This document shows, in pieces, positions 26,021-38,708 of a stretch of DNA of 64,000 nt. The notes beneath the pieces were generated by a model, which was given only the letters and a program-made list of their open reading frames with translations, was not told where the DNA came from and did not search any database. The translations under genes and the position numbers were made by a program. Origin of the DNA: Volvox africanus (taxonomy: Eukaryota > Chlorophyta > Chlorophyceae > Chlamydomonadales > Volvocaceae); the NCBI GenBank assembly GCA_030268105.1, contig BSDZ01000101.1, positions 2,997,001 through 3,061,000 on the forward strand, given 5' to 3'. Each line of letters starts with the position of its first letter. The stretch's first letter is position 1.

Positions 26021-26253
26021 TTTTTTATTTTGCTGAACCTTTAGACGCCCAAGATTCAATTATTAAGTTTTTTTGGCTCAAGGAAAATATATAAAATTAT
26101 TTTGTGGTGATGATAAAATGGCCCCCAATTGCATAGAAATATTGCTAAAGGAATTAATTGCCAATCCAAATTACGCGGCGGTTTTTTCCTCTATGAAAAC
26201 CATGAATCATAGTGGTAAAGTACATGAGAAAGATATTTTATTTTCTGAACATA
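26021..26253 (+). pseudogene. AT-rich insert with glycosyltransferase family 2-like fragment
   Basis: A 233-bp block of markedly lower GC than its surroundings interrupts a 420-bp unit between CTACCGGT and CATGCATATG and replaces only the three bases ACC. One plus frame (from about 26070) reads GKYIKLFCGDD, then APNCIEILLKELIANPNYAA, VFSSMKTMNHSG and KVHEKDILFSEH, before running into satellite. The GDD-x-M-x-PNCIE and NPxYAAVFS pattern resembles the nucleotide-sugar-binding region of bacterial-type GT2 enzymes; this is a judgement from memory, not a search. It is only a fragment, with stops upstream, no start, and no partner exons in sight. Transferred DNA captured at a break, or an assembly chimera, are both possible. 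Confidence 0.5.
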
Positions 26254-28963
26254 CATGCATATGATACATATGCCGACCATGGCCGTGACAAGCCACGCAC
26301 CTGCACATGCAACATTTGGGTTCCCCTGCTTGTCGTAAAAAATCAATCCATGCACGTGTAAGATATGTTTCAGGTTGAGGCTCAGGTTGAGGCTCAGGAA
26401 TTGGGGGCTTGGCACACCGCATCACATCAGCTGGATGGCCAGCCACATACATGTATACACACATGCGTGAATGAATCTGCTGGCGCGTGCCTCACCAGCT
26501 TCCTGGGCTGACGCACCAGAGTGCGTGTCTGTGCCACACCCTCCATCCGTCCCCCCTTCTTTGCTCAGCGTGTGCAGATGGGTGAATGGCTGCCACATGA
26601 ACAGCAGCTGTTGCTCGGCTGCTGGACTCCTGCTGGCCACCATGTTTGCACTGACCATCAATTTACCGGTACCCATGCATATGATACATATGCCGACCAT
26701 GGCAATGACAAGCCACGCACCTGCGCATGCAACATTTGAGTTCCCCTGCTTGTCGTAAAAAATCAATCCATGCACGTGTGAGATATGGTTCAGGTTGAGG
26801 CTCAGGTTGAGGCTCAGGGATTGGGGGTTTGGCACACCGCATCACATCAGCTGGATGGCCAGCCACATACATGTATACACACATGCGTGAATGAATCTGC
26901 TGGCGCGTGCCTCACCAGCTTCCTGGGCTGACGCACCAGAGTGCTTGTCTGTGCCACACCCTCCATCCGTCCCCCCTTCTTTGCTCAGCGTGTGCAGATG
27001 GGTGCATGGCTGCCACATGCACAGCAGCTGTTGCTCGGCTGCTGGACTCCTGCTGGTCACCATGTTTGCACCAACCATCAATTTACCGGTACCCATGCAT
27101 ATGATACATATGCCGACCATGGCAATGACAAGCCACGCACCTGCGCATGCAACATTTGAGTTCCCCTGCTTGTCGTAAAAAATCAATCCATGCACGTGTA
27201 AGATATGGTTCAGGTTGAGACTCAGGTTGAGGCTCAGGGATTGGGGGTTTGGCACACCGCATTGCATCAGCTGGATGGCCAGCCACATACATGTATACAC
27301 ACATGCGTGAATGAATCTGCTGGCGCGTGCCTCACCAGCTTCCTGGGCTGACGCACCAGAGTGCGTGTCTGTGCCACACCCTCCATCCGTCCCCCCTTCT
27401 TTGCTCAGCGTGTGCAGATGGGTGCATGGCAGCCACATGCACAGCAGCTGTTGCTCGGCTGCTGGACTCCTGCTGGTCACCATGTTTGCACCGACCATCA
27501 ATTTACCGGTACCCATGCATATGATACATATGCCGACCATGGCAATGACAAGCCACGCACCTGCGCATGCAACATTTGAGTTCCCCTGCTTGTCGTAAAA
27601 AATCAATCCATGCACGTGTGAGATATGGTTCAGGTTGAGGCTCAGGTTGAGGCTCAGGGATTGGGGGTTTGGCACACCGCATTGCATCAGCTGGATGGCC
27701 AGCCACATACATGTATACACACATGCGTGAATGAATCTCCTGGCGTGTGCCTCACCAGCTTCCTGGGCTGACGCACCAGAGTGCGTGTCTGTGCCACACC
27801 CTCCATCCGTCCCCCCTTCTTTGCTCAGCGTGTGCAGATGGGTGCATGGCTGCCACATGCACAGCAGCTGTTGCTCGGCTGCTGGACTCCTGCTGGCCAC
27901 CATGTTTGCACTGACCATCAATTTACCGGTACCCATGCATATGATACATATGCCGACCATGGCAATGACAAGCCACGCACCTGCACATGCAACATTTGAG
28001 TTCCCCTGCTTGTCGTAAAAAATCAATCCATGCACGTGTGAGATATGGTTCAGGTTGAGACTCAGGTTGAGGCTCAGGGATTGGGGGTTTGGCACACCGC
28101 ATTGCATCAGCTGGATGGCCAGCCACATACATGTATACACACATGCGTGAATGAATCTCCTGGCGCGTGCCTCACCAGCTTCCTGGGCTGACGCACCAGA
28201 GTGCGTGTCTGTGCCACACCCTCCATCCGTCCCCCCTTCTTTGCTCAGCGTGTGCAGATGGGTGCATGGCTGCCACATGCACAGCAGCTGTTGCTCGGCT
28301 GCTGGACTCCTGCTGGTCACCATGTTTGCACCAACCATCAATTTACCGGTACCCATGCATATGATACATATGCCGACCATGGCAATGACAAGCCACGCAC
28401 CTGCGCATGCAACATTTGAGTTCCCCTGCTTGTCGTAAAAAATCAATCCATGCACGTGTGAGATATGGTTCAGGTTGAGGCTCAGGTTGAGGCTCTGGGA
28501 TTGGGGGTTTGGCACACCACATCGCATCAGCTGGATGGCCAGCCACATACATGTATACACACATGCGTGAATGAATCTGCTGGCGCGTGCCTCACCAGCT
28601 TCCTGGGCTGACGCACCAGAGTGCGTGTCTGTGCCACACCCTCCATCCGTCCCCCCTTCTTTGCTCAGCGTGTGCAGATGGGTGCATGGCTGCCACATGC
28701 ACAGCAGCTGTTGCTCGGCTGCTGGACTCCTGCTGGTCACCATGTTTGCACTGACCATGAATTTACCGGTACCCATGCATATGATACATATGCCGACCAT
28801 GGCAATGACAAGCCACGCACCTGCGCATGCAACATTTGAGTTCCCCTGCTTGTCGTAAAAAATCAATTCATGCACGTGTGAGATATGGTTCAGGTTGAGG
28901 CTCAGGTTGAGGCTCAGGGATTGGGGGTTTGGCACACCGCATCGCATCAGCTGGAGGGCCAGC
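26254..28963 (+). repeat. Satellite block A: diverged 420-bp tandem units
   Basis: About 6.5 head-to-tail units of exactly 420 bp. They differ from one another at scattered sites (for example CATCAATTTACC here versus CATCGATCTACC to the right, and CTGTTGCTC versus CTATTGCTC). Because 420 is divisible by three, reading frames continue from unit to unit and give a 740-residue minus-strand open frame of 140-residue repeats (26842-29064). Several frames are open at once, so I do not call a gene. Each unit contains a 17-bp imperfect palindrome, GCATATG-ATA-CATATGC. Confidence 0.95.
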
Positions 28964-29883
28964 TGTAGTATCCTGGGGTATCTACGGGTAGTGTCAAAGA
29001 TTGGACCACCGATGGTCATCTTCCGATCGGGCCTTTGTAGGCCGACACAACAGAGATACAACAATTTGTTGTACCTCTCCTTCGTGTTTGCTCATAAGTA
29101 TCTGCACATCTGAAGGCTTTCGACACCGATGCCCGAGCACTTGCAAGTACAGCAAGACAAGCACGAGCAAACAGAGACAGCGGAAGACTTCAAGACAGGA
29201 AGAGATATAACTTACAGTCTTACAGATAAAAGCGGTGCAATGGACATAATCGCCGTCAGCGCCGGAAGCAAGCAATCATCACGCGGCGGTGATAGCGAAG
29301 TTTAGGCTTAGCTCGGGCTAAGTAGAGTAGCGTATAGCAATGATAATGTAGAACCCACGAGTGTTCTCCGGTATCGAATGTCTTATCTTGCTTAGCCGTC
29401 CTCGCATCTGTTATACTCGCAGCATCGCAGTGTCATACGATTCACACTAGGAGTCCGATCCTGAGTGTGACAACCCTACTGCGTATAGGCGATGTCCATG
29501 TATAACAACGTATAAGCCTTTCCGGCATTCGCATGATGCAAGGGTCCGAATAACGATATTCGGTTGCAAGGCATGCATCGCGACGAGTGCGGCGCTCTCA
29601 GCGTGTGCTGTAATGAAGTAATATTATATTAGATAATCTTACTGATCGTTTCGTAGCACGAGCATAATGCGCACTTCAATGATTCAGGATTTTATGCATG
29701 CTAGGCGGATTTGCCATGATGTGATGCCGCTATGGATAATGATAACATGCCCTATGCATATATAAATATATACGAATATATTTATATCATGCAAGTTCAT
29801 TCATATGCATTAATCGTTCATGCGTTCATCAAGATAGCACTTCGCCTTGTAGAGTCGCATCGACCTACACATCGGCGGAAACA
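28964..29883. mobile_element. Solo LTR of an LTR retrotransposon (920 bp)
   Basis: The element interrupts a 420-bp unit exactly. It starts TGTAGTATCC and ends GGCGGAAACA, so the termini are TG...CA with a 3-bp TGT/ACA inverted end. It is flanked by a 5-bp target duplication CCAGC (28959-28963 and 29884-29888). Removing 925 bp restores the 420-bp register perfectly. There is no gag/pol coding sequence inside and no second LTR, so this is a solo LTR left by LTR-LTR recombination. An AT-rich TATA-like patch lies at about 29755-29790. Transcriptional orientation cannot be fixed, because the ends are symmetric. Confidence 0.78.
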
Positions 29884-32800
29884 CCAGCCACATACATGTA
29901 TACACACATGCGTGAATGAATCTCCTGGCACGTGCCTCACCAGCTTCCTGGGCTGACGCACCAGAGTGCGTGTCTGTGCCACACCCTCCATCCGTCCCCC
30001 CTTCTTTGCTCAGCGTGTGCAGATGGGTGCATGGCTGCCACATGCACAGCAGCTGTTGCTCGGCTGCTGGACTCCTGCTGGCCACCATGTTTGCACTGAC
30101 CATCAATTTACCGGTACCCATGCATATGATACATATGCCGACCATGGCAATGACAAGCCACGCACCTGCGCATGCAACATTTGAGTTCCCCTGCTTGTCG
30201 TAAAAAATCAATCCATGCACGTGTGAGATATGGTTCAGGTTGAGGCTCAGGTTGAGGCTCAGGGATTGGGGGTTTGGCACACCGCATCGCATCAGCTGGA
30301 TGGCCAGCCACATACATGAATACACACATGCGTGAATGAATCTCCTGGCGCGTGCCTCACCAGCTTCCTGGGCTGACGCACCAGAGTGCGTGTCTGTGCC
30401 ACACCCTCCATCCGTCCCCCCTTCTTTGCTCAGCGTGTGCAGATGGGTGCATGGCTGCCACATGCACAGCAGCTGTTGCTCGGCTGCTGGACTCCTGCTG
30501 GTCACCATGTTTGCACCGACCATCAATTTACCGGTACCCATGCATATGATACATATGCCGACCATGGCCGTGACAAGCCACGCACCTGCGCATGCAACAT
30601 TTGAGTTCCCCTGCTTGTCGTAAAAAATCAATCCATGCACGTGTGAGATATGGTTCAGGTTGAGGCTCAGGTTGAGGCTCAGGGATTGGGGGTTTGGCAC
30701 ACCGCATCGCATCAGCTGGATGGCCAGCCACATACATGTATACACACATGCGTGAATGAATCTGCTGGCGTGTGCCTCACCAGCTTCCTGGGCTGACGCA
30801 CCAGAGTGCGTGTCTGTGCCACACCCTCCATCCGTCCCCCCTTCTTTGCTCAGCGTGTGCAGATGGGTGCATGGCTGCCACATGCACAGCAGCTGTTGCT
30901 CGGCTGCTGGACTCCTGCTGGCCACCATGTTTGCACTGACCATGAATTTACCGGTACCCATGCATATGATACATATGCCGACCATGGCAATGACAAGCCA
31001 CGCACCTGCGCATGCAACATTTGAGTTCCCCTGCTTGTCGTAAAAAATCAATCCATGCACGTGTGAGATATGGTTCAGGTTGAGGCTCAGGTTGAGGCTC
31101 AGGGATTGGGGGTTTGGCACACCGCATCGCATCAGCTGGATGGCCAGCCACATACATGTATACACACATGCGTGAATGAATCTCCTGGCGCGTGCCTCAC
31201 CAGCTTCCTGGGCTGACGCACCAGAGTGCGTGTCTGTGCCACACCCTCCATCCGTCCCCCCTTCTTTGCTCAGCGTGTGCAGATGGGTGCATGGCTGCCA
31301 CATGCACAGCAGCTATTGCTCGGCTGCTGGACTCCTGCTGGTCACCATGTTTGCACCGACCATCGATCTACCGGTACCCATGCATATGATACATATGCCG
31401 ACCATGGCCGTGACAAGCCACGCACCTGCGCATGCAACATTTGAGTTCCCCTGCTTGTCGTAAAAAATCAATCCATGCACGTGTGAGATATGGTTCAGGT
31501 TGAGGCTCAGGTTGAGGCTCAGGGATTGGGGGTTTGGCACACCGCATCGCATCAGCTGGATGGCCAGCCACATACATGTATACACACATGCGTGAATGAA
31601 TCTCCTGGCGCGTGCCTCACCAGCTTCCTGGGCTGACGCACCAGAGTGCGTGTCTGTGCCACACCCTCCATCCGTCCCCCCTTCTTTGCTCAGCGTGTGC
31701 AGATGGGTGCATGGCTGCCACATGCACAGCAGCTATTGCTCGGCTGCTGGACTCCTGCTGGTCACCATGTTTGCACCGACCATCGATCTACCGGTACCCA
31801 TGCATATGATACATATGCCGACCATGGCCGTGACAAGCCACGCACCTGCGCATGCAACATTTGAGTTCCCCTGCTTGTCGTAAAAAATCAATCCATGCAC
31901 GTGTGAGATATGGTTCAGGTTGAGGCTCAGGTTGAGGCTCAGGGATTGGGGGTTTGGCACACCGCATCGCATCAGCTGGATGGCCAGCCACATACATGTA
32001 TACACACATGCGTGAATGAATCTCCTGGCGCGTGCCTCACCAGCTTCCTGGGCTGACGCACCAGAGTGCGTGTCTGTGCCACACCCTCCATCCGTCCCCC
32101 CTTCTTTGCTCAGCGTGTGCAGATGGGTGCATGGCTGCCACATGCACAGCAGCTGTTGCTCGGCTGCTGGACTCCTGCTGGTCACCATGTTTGCACCGAC
32201 CATCGATCTACCGGTACCCATGCATATGATACATATGCCGACCATGGCCGTGACAAGCCACGCACCTGCGCATGCAACATTTGAGTTCCCCTGCTTGTCG
32301 TAAAAAATCAATCCATGCACGTGTGAGATATGGTTCAGGTTGAGGCTCAGGTTGAGGCTCAGGGATTGGGGGTTTGGCACACCGCATCGCATCAGCTGGA
32401 TGGCCAGCCACATACATGTATACACACATGCGTGAATGAATCTCCTGGCGCGTGCCTCACCAGCTTCCTGGGCTGACGCACCAGAGTGCGTGTCTGTGCC
32501 ACACCCTCCATCCGTCCCCCCTTCTTTGCTCAGCGTGTGCAGATGGGTGCATGGCTGCCACATGCACAGCAGCTATTGCTCGGCTGCTGGACTCCTGCTG
32601 GTCACCATGTTTGCACCGACCATCGATCTACCGGTACCCATGCATATGATACATATGCCGACCATGGCCGTGACAAGCCACGCACCTGCGCATGCAACAT
32701 TTGAGTTCCCCTGCTTGTCGTAAAAAATCAATCCATGCACGTGTGAGATATGGTTCAGGTTGAGGCTCAGGTTGAGGCTCAGGGATTGGGGGTTTGGCAC

Positions 32801-33826
32801 ACCGCATCGCATCAGCTGGATGGCCAGCCACATACATGTATACACACATGCGTGAATGAATCTCCTGGCGCGTGCCTCACCAGCTTCCTGGGCTGACGCA
32901 CCAGAGTGCGTGTCTGTGCCACACCCTCCATCCGTCCCCCCTTCTTTGCTCAGCGTGTGCAGATGGGTGCATGGCTGCCACATGCACAGCAGCTATTGCT
33001 CGGCTGCTGGACTCCTGCTGGTCACCATGTTTGCACCGACCATCGATCTACCGGTACCCATGCATATGATACATATGCCGACCATGGCCGTGACAAGCCA
33101 CGCACCTGCGCATGCAACATTTGAGTTCCCCTGCTTGTCGTAAAAAATCAATCCATGCACGTGTGAGATATGGTTCAGGTTGAGGCTCAGGTTGAGGCTC
33201 AGGGATTGGGGGTTTGGCACACCGCATCGCATCAGCTGGATGGCCAGCCACATACATGTATACACACATGCGTGAATGAATCTCCTGGCGCGTGCCTCAC
33301 CAGCTTCCTGGGCTGACGCACCAGAGTGCGTGTCTGTGCCACACCCTCCATCCGTCCCCCCTTCTTTGCTCAGCGTGTGCAGATGGGTGCATGGCTGCCA
33401 CATGCACAGCAGCTATTGCTCGGCTGCTGGACTCCTGCTGGTCACCATGTTTGCACCGACCATCGATCTACCGGTACCCATGCATATGATACATATGCCG
33501 ACCATGGCCGTGACAAGCCACGCACCTGCGCATGCAACATTTGAGTTCCCCTGCTTGTCGTAAAAAATCAATCCATGCACGTGTGAGATATGGTTCAGGT
33601 TGAGGCTCAGGTTGAGGCTCAGGGATTGGGGGTTTGGCACACCGCATCGCATCAGCTGGATGGCCAGCCACATACATGTATACACACATGCGTGAATGAA
33701 TCTCCTGGCGCGTGCCTCACCAGCTTCCTGGGCTGACGCACCAGAGTGCGTGTCTGTGCCACACCCTCCATCCGTCCCCCCTTCTTTGCTCAGCGTGTGC
33801 AGATGGGTGCATGGCTGCCACATGCA
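29884..33826 (+). repeat. Satellite block B1: 420-bp units left of the first tRNA module
   Basis: About 9.4 units following the solo LTR. The first units resemble block A, and by about 31,596 the sequence has become the homogeneous type found across the rest of the window. It therefore spans the transition from old to recently amplified units. In the homogeneous type the minus-strand CAG of the unit-long open frame has become TAG. Confidence 0.95.
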
Positions 33827-34495
33827 TCTTGGGAGCACAGCAATGAACCTTGACCCTTCCTCCGCCGTCCTTGACTTGAGGCAGGACTGACACAGGACTG
33901 ACACGGCAGCAGGTAGGGGCGGCCACCGTGAGGCTTGCTTGGCACGCCTGTTGATGCGTGGTGTGGTCCTGGTGGCGCCGTTGTTGGGGGGTTGGGTGCG
34001 ACGGCGCGTGCGTTCGAGTTCGCTATAGTCTAGGCAGTCAGGATACGAGATTCTCACTCTCGAGACCCGGGTTCGAGTCCCGGTAGCGAAAAGGGGGCGC
34101 AGTTTTAACCACAGACCAGCAAAGCACCCGTTCGCGTGGGTGCCAACGCCTGAGCCGACCTGCAGCCGACCTGTAGCCCAGCTCTGTCCAGCAACGTGCA
34201 ATCACGATCCTCGCACTCCACATGCGTGAAACTAAGAAGCACCAGGATGCGTGGAGCAACGTGCACAGGACGTATGCTGCTGACGGCGGTTGGTGTGTGG
34301 CGGTCGGTGTTGTGTGGTATCATCCGTCTTCAGGATGACTGATCCAGATGCAGCAGGTAGGCCATGTTGCTGATGATGAGGACCCACACACCCGCCAGCT
34401 CACAAGTTGGGACCACCTGACCCTGCCATGCGGCAGCCTCATCAATCAATCACGCACACCTGGCTACCTGGCCCAACAGCCAGGTAGCCATAGCT
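33827..34495 (+). repeat. tRNA-Glu module 1 of 14 (about 669 bp)
   Basis: First occurrence of the inserted module. It runs from TCTTGGGAGCACAG, through the tRNA gene at 34019, to a perfect 12-bp inverted repeat (34461-34472 / 34479-34490, 6-nt loop) and the palindrome AGCTAGCT. The other modules are at 36172-36840, 38517-39185, 46322-46990, 48247-48915, 49332-50000, 50417-51085, 53182-53850, 55107-55775, 56192-56860, 57697-58365, 58782-59450, 61127-61794 and 63471 onward (cut by the window end). Apart from the tRNA I see no gene in the module. Confidence 0.95.
34019..34091 (+). tRNA. tRNA-Glu (CTC), copy 1, G18 changed to A
   Basis: Full cloverleaf: acceptor TTCGCTA/TAGCGAA, anticodon stem CGAGA/TCTCG around loop TTCTCAC (anticodon CTC), variable loop AGAC, T arm CCGGG-TTCGAGT-CCCGG and discriminator A. 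There is no intron. The D loop reads AGGCAGTCA, so the normally invariant G18 (which pairs with position 55) is A and elbow folding may be impaired. A Pol III terminator TTTT follows at 34103-34106. Confidence 0.75.
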
Positions 34496-36363
34496 AGCTG
34501 TTGCTCGGCTGCTGGACTCCTGCTGGTCACCATGTTTGCACCGACCATCGATCTACCGGTACCCATGCATATGATACATATGCCGACCATGGCCGTGACA
34601 AGCCACGCACCTGCGCATGCAACATTTGAGTTCCCCTGCTTGTCGTAAAAAATCAATCCATGCACGTGTGAGATATGGTTCAGGTTGAGGCTCAGGTTGA
34701 GGCTCAGGGATTGGGGGTTTGGCACACCGCATCGCATCAGCTGGATGGCCAGCCACATACATGTATACACACATGCGTGAATGAATCTCCTGGCGCGTGC
34801 CTCACCAGCTTCCTGGGCTGACGCACCAGAGTGCGTGTCTGTGCCACACCCTCCATCCGTACCCCCTTCTTTGCTCAGCGTGTGCAGATGGGTGCATGGC
34901 TGCCACATGCACAGCAGCTATTGCTCGGCTGCTGGACTCCTGCTGGTCACCATGTTTGCACCGACCATCGATCTACCGGTACCCATGCATATGATACATA
35001 TGCCGACCATGGCCGTGACAAGCCACGCACCTGCGCATGCAACATTTGAGTTCCCCTGCTTGTCGTAAAAAATCAATCCATGCACGTGTGAGATATGGTT
35101 CAGGTTGAGGCTCAGGTTGAGGCTCAGGGATTGGGGGTTTGGCACACCGCATCGCATCAGCTGGATGGCCAGCCACATACATGTATACACACATGCGTGA
35201 ATGAATCTCCTGGCGCGTGCCTCACCAGCTTCCTGGGCTGACGCACCAGAGTGCGTGTCTGTGCCACACCCTCCATCCGTCCCCCCTTCTTTGCTCAGCG
35301 TGTGCAGATGGGTGCATGGCTGCCACATGCACAGCAGCTATTGCTCGGCTGCTGGACTCCTGCTGGTCACCATGTTTGCACCGACCATCGATCTACCGGT
35401 ACCCATGCATATGATACATATGCCGACCATGGCCGTGACAAGCCACGCACCTGCGCATGCAACATTTGAGTTCCCCTGCTTGTCGTAAAAAATCAATCCA
35501 TGCACGTGTGAGATATGGTTCAGGTTGAGGCTCAGGTTGAGGCTCAGGGATTGGGGGTTTGGCACACCGCATCGCATCAGCTGGATGGCCAGCCACATAC
35601 ATGTATACACACATGCGTGAATGAATCTCCTGGCGCGTGCCTCACCAGCTTCCTGGGCTGACGCACCAGAGTGCGTGTCTGTGCCACACCCTCCATCCGT
35701 CCCCCCTTCTTTGCTCAGCGTGTGCAGATGGGTGCATGGCTGCCACATGCACAGCAGCTATTGCTCGGCTGCTGGACTCCTGCTGGTCACCATGTTTGCA
35801 CCGACCATCGATCTACCGGTACCCATGCATATGATACATATGCCGACCATGGCCGTGACAAGCCACGCACCTGCGCATGCAACATTTGAGTTCCCCTGCT
35901 TGTCGTAAAAAATCAATCCATGCACGTGTGAGATATGGTTCAGGTTGAGGCTCAGGTTGAGGCTCAGGGATTGGGGGTTTGGCACACCGCATCGCATCAG
36001 CTGGATGGCCAGCCACATACATGTATACACACATGCGTGAATGAATCTCCTGGCGCGTGCCTCACCAGCTTCCTGGGCTGACGCACCAGAGTGCGTGTCT
36101 GTGCCACACCCTCCATCCGTCCCCCCTTCTTTGCTCAGCGTGTGCAGATGGGTGCATGGCTGCCACATGCATCTTGGGAGCACAGCAATGAACCTTGACC
36201 CTTCCTCCGCCGTCCTTGACTTGAGGCAGGACTGACACAGGACTGACACGGCAGCAGGTAGGGGCGGCCACCGTGAGGCTTGCTTGGCACGCCTGTTGAT
36301 GCGTGGTGTGGTCCTGGTGGCGCCGTTGTTGGGGGGTTGGGTGCGACGGCGCGTGCGTTCGAG

Positions 36364-36436
36364 TTCGCTATAGTCTAGGCAGTCAGGATACGAGATTCTC
36401 ACTCTCGAGACCCGGGTTCGAGTCCCGGTAGCGAAA
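36364..36436 (+). tRNA. tRNA-Glu (CTC), copy 2, G18 changed to A
   Basis: Same sequence as the copy 2345 bp to its left, including A at position 18 in the D loop. The shared change shows the two were duplicated together as part of one higher-order unit. Terminator TTTT lies 12 nt past the 3' end. Confidence 0.75.
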
Positions 36437-38708
36437 AGGGGGCGCAGTTTTAACCACAGACCAGCAAAGCACCCGTTCGCGTGGGTGCCAACGCCTGAGC
36501 CGACCTGCAGCCGACCTGTAGCCCAGCTCTGTCCAGCAACGTGCAATCACGATCCTCGCACTCCACATGCGTGAAACTAAGAAGCACCAGGATGCGTGGA
36601 GCAACGTGCACAGGACGTATGCTGCTGACGGCGGTTGGTGTGTGGCGGTCGGTGTTGTGTGGTATCATCCGTCTTCAGGATGACTGATCCAGATGCAGCA
36701 GGTAGGCCATGTTGCTGATGATGAGGACCCACACACCCGCCAGCTCACAAGTTGGGACCACCTGACCCTGCCATGCGGCAGCCTCATCAATCAATCACGC
36801 ACACCTGGCTACCTGGCCCAACAGCCAGGTAGCCATAGCTAGCTGTTGCTCGGCTGCTGGACTCCTGCTGGTCACCATGTTTGCACCGACCATCGATCTA
36901 CCGGTACCCATGCATATGATACATATGCCGACCATGGCCGTGACAAGCCACGCACCTGCGCATGCAACATTTGAGTTCCCCTGCTTGTCGTAAAAAATCA
37001 ATCCATGCACGTGTGAGATATGGTTCAGGTTGAGGCTCAGGTTGAGGCTCAGGGATTGGGGGTTTGGCACACCGCATCGCATCAGCTGGATGGCCAGCCA
37101 CATACATGTATACACACATGCGTGAATGAATCTCCTGGCGCGTGCCTCACCAGCTTCCTGGGCTGACGCACCAGAGTGCGTGTCTGTGCCACACCCTCCA
37201 TCCGTACCCCCTTCTTTGCTCAGCGTGTGCAGATGGGTGCATGGCTGCCACATGCACAGCAGCTATTGCTCGGCTGCTGGACTCCTGCTGGTCACCATGT
37301 TTGCACCGACCATCGATCTACCGGTACCCATGCATATGATACATATGCCGACCATGGCCGTGACAAGCCACGCACCTGCGCATGCAACATTTGAGTTCCC
37401 CTGCTTGTCGTAAAAAATCAATCCATGCACGTGTGAGATATGGTTCAGGTTGAGGCTCAGGTTGAGGCTCAGGGATTGGGGGTTTGGCACACCGCATCGC
37501 ATCAGCTGGATGGCCAGCCACATACATGTATACACACATGCGTGAATGAATCTCCTGGCGCGTGCCTCACCAGCTTCCTGGGCTGACGCACCAGAGTGCG
37601 TGTCTGTGCCACACCCTCCATCCGTCCCCCCTTCTTTGCTCAGCGTGTGCAGATGGGTGCATGGCTGCCACATGCACAGCAGCTATTGCTCGGCTGCTGG
37701 ACTCCTGCTGGTCACCATGTTTGCACCGACCATCGATCTACCGGTACCCATGCATATGATACATATGCCGACCATGGCCGTGACAAGCCACGCACCTGCG
37801 CATGCAACATTTGAGTTCCCCTGCTTGTCGTAAAAAATCAATCCATGCACGTGTGAGATATGGTTCAGGTTGAGGCTCAGGTTGAGGCTCAGGGATTGGG
37901 GGTTTGGCACACCGCATCGCATCAGCTGGATGGCCAGCCACATACATGTATACACACATGCGTGAATGAATCTCCTGGCGCGTGCCTCACCAGCTTCCTG
38001 GGCTGACGCACCAGAGTGCGTGTCTGTGCCACACCCTCCATCCGTACCCCCTTCTTTGCTCAGCGTGTGCAGATGGGTGCATGGCTGCCACATGCACAGC
38101 AGCTATTGCTCGGCTGCTGGACTCCTGCTGGTCACCATGTTTGCACCGACCATCGATCTACCGGTACCCATGCATATGATACATATGCCGACCATGGCCG
38201 TGACAAGCCACGCACCTGCGCATGCAACATTTGAGTTCCCCTGCTTGTCGTAAAAAATCAATCCATGCACGTGTGAGATATGGTTCAGGTTGAGGCTCAG
38301 GTTGAGGCTCAGGGATTGGGGGTTTGGCACACCGCATCGCATCAGCTGGATGGCCAGCCACATACATGTATACACACATGCGTGAATGAATCTCCTGGCG
38401 CGTGCCTCACCAGCTTCCTGGGCTGACGCACCAGAGTGCGTGTCTGTGCCACACCCTCCATCCGTACCCCCTTCTTTGCTCAGCGTGTGCAGATGGGTGC
38501 ATGGCTGCCACATGCATCTTGGGAGCACAGCAATGAACCTTGACCCTTCCTCCGCCGTCCTTGACTTGAGGCAGGACTGACACAGGACTGACACGGCAGC
38601 AGGTAGGGGCGGCCACCGTGAGGCTTGCTTGGCACGCCTGTTGATGCGTGGTGTGGTCCTGGTGGCGCCGTTGTTGGCGGGTTGGGTGCGACGGCGCGTG
38701 CGTTCGAG

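Noticed and set aside
28994..29275. Small protein gene within the LTR (93 residues)
   Set aside because: It lies wholly inside the solo LTR and its last codons approach the satellite boundary. No motif or start context supports it.
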